In this document: piece by piece, positions 6,431 through 6,462 of the stretch
Layout: every line of letters begins with the position of its first letter
How positions within the stretch are numbered: the stretch's first letter is position 1
Source of the DNA: Lachnospiraceae bacterium UBA7598
GTDB lineage: Bacteria > Bacillota > Clostridia > Lachnospirales > Lachnospiraceae
Reading direction: 5' to 3'
DNA: 6,462 nucleotides
Assembly: GCA_002474415.1 (NCBI GenBank)
Contig: DLQV01000063.1
Coordinates: forward strand, 1-6,462
Program-made: the position numbers and the translations under genes
The notes under the pieces: generated by a model
Database searches by the model: none
Told to the model about the DNA's origin: nothing
Seen by the model: only the letters and a program-made list of their open reading frames with translations

Positions 6431-6462
6431 ATGCGACGGACGAAGGGGTACATTCTCTTTCT
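6431..6462 (+). CDS. possible start of a further gene (3' partial)
   Basis: An ATG at 6431 opens a frame reading MRRTKGYILF to the window end, preceded by AAGG (6420-6423) with a 7-nt spacer. It would sit 15 bp after the acetyltransferase stop, as in an operon. The basic then hydrophobic start would fit a signal or membrane segment. Only ten codons are visible, so this is weak. The opposite strand is also open, ending in a TAA at 6412-6414 after 16 codons (a convergent gene tail), and cannot be ruled out. Confidence 0.3.
   Translation, partial: MRRTKGYILF

Noticed and set aside
1..6462. Defence system, mobile element, CRISPR array or prophage
   Set aside because: No transposase, integrase, direct repeats, nuclease or phage-like gene is visible; all genes belong to common housekeeping or signalling families.

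Overview
The window looks like an ordinary chromosomal segment from a Gram-positive anaerobic Clostridium-type bacterium, most likely a Lachnospiraceae member. This is inferred from the mix of genes: a ferredoxin-type monomeric [FeFe] hydrogenase, a Csp-like subtilase and a large c-di-GMP regulator, together with strong AGGAG-type ribosome binding sites and moderate GC. No 16S rRNA or other taxonomic marker is present, so the assignment is an inference.

Layout, left to right. Bases 2-2533 (+) hold the 3' part of a large c-di-GMP signalling gene whose start lies outside the window. It reads PAS-like / GGDEF (intact) / GAF-like / GGDEF (degenerate) / EAL (intact). Nine bases after its stop, a convergent gene ends: 2543-4330 (-), a complete 595-residue S8 subtilase with the catalytic triad intact and a large insert resembling the Csp family. 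A 115-bp divergent intergenic region (4331-4445) carries a plausible sigma-A promoter and an overlapping inverted repeat. It separates the protease from 4446-5900 (+), a 484-residue monomeric [FeFe] hydrogenase with all H-cluster cysteines and a Cys-rich ferredoxin-like N-terminus. A clear intrinsic terminator (5905-5940) closes that unit. A small GNAT acetyltransferase of ElaA/YjcF type follows (5987-6415, +). The last bases may hold the start of another + strand gene at 6431.

The genes do not form an obvious joint pathway. The hydrogenase disposes of (or takes up) reducing equivalents as H2 during fermentation, the GGDEF/EAL protein makes and/or degrades c-di-GMP, and the protease and acetyltransferase have unknown substrates. 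The gene order (convergent, divergent, terminator-separated) suggests four mostly independent transcription units. No mobile element, CRISPR array, tRNA, rRNA or phage signature was seen, and there is no gene-free stretch over 300 bp. I did not find convincing evidence of a new multi-gene system. The points most worth a second look are the domain logic of the c-di-GMP protein, the altered H-cluster pocket of the hydrogenase, the orphan Csp-like protease, and the small dyads between the genes.
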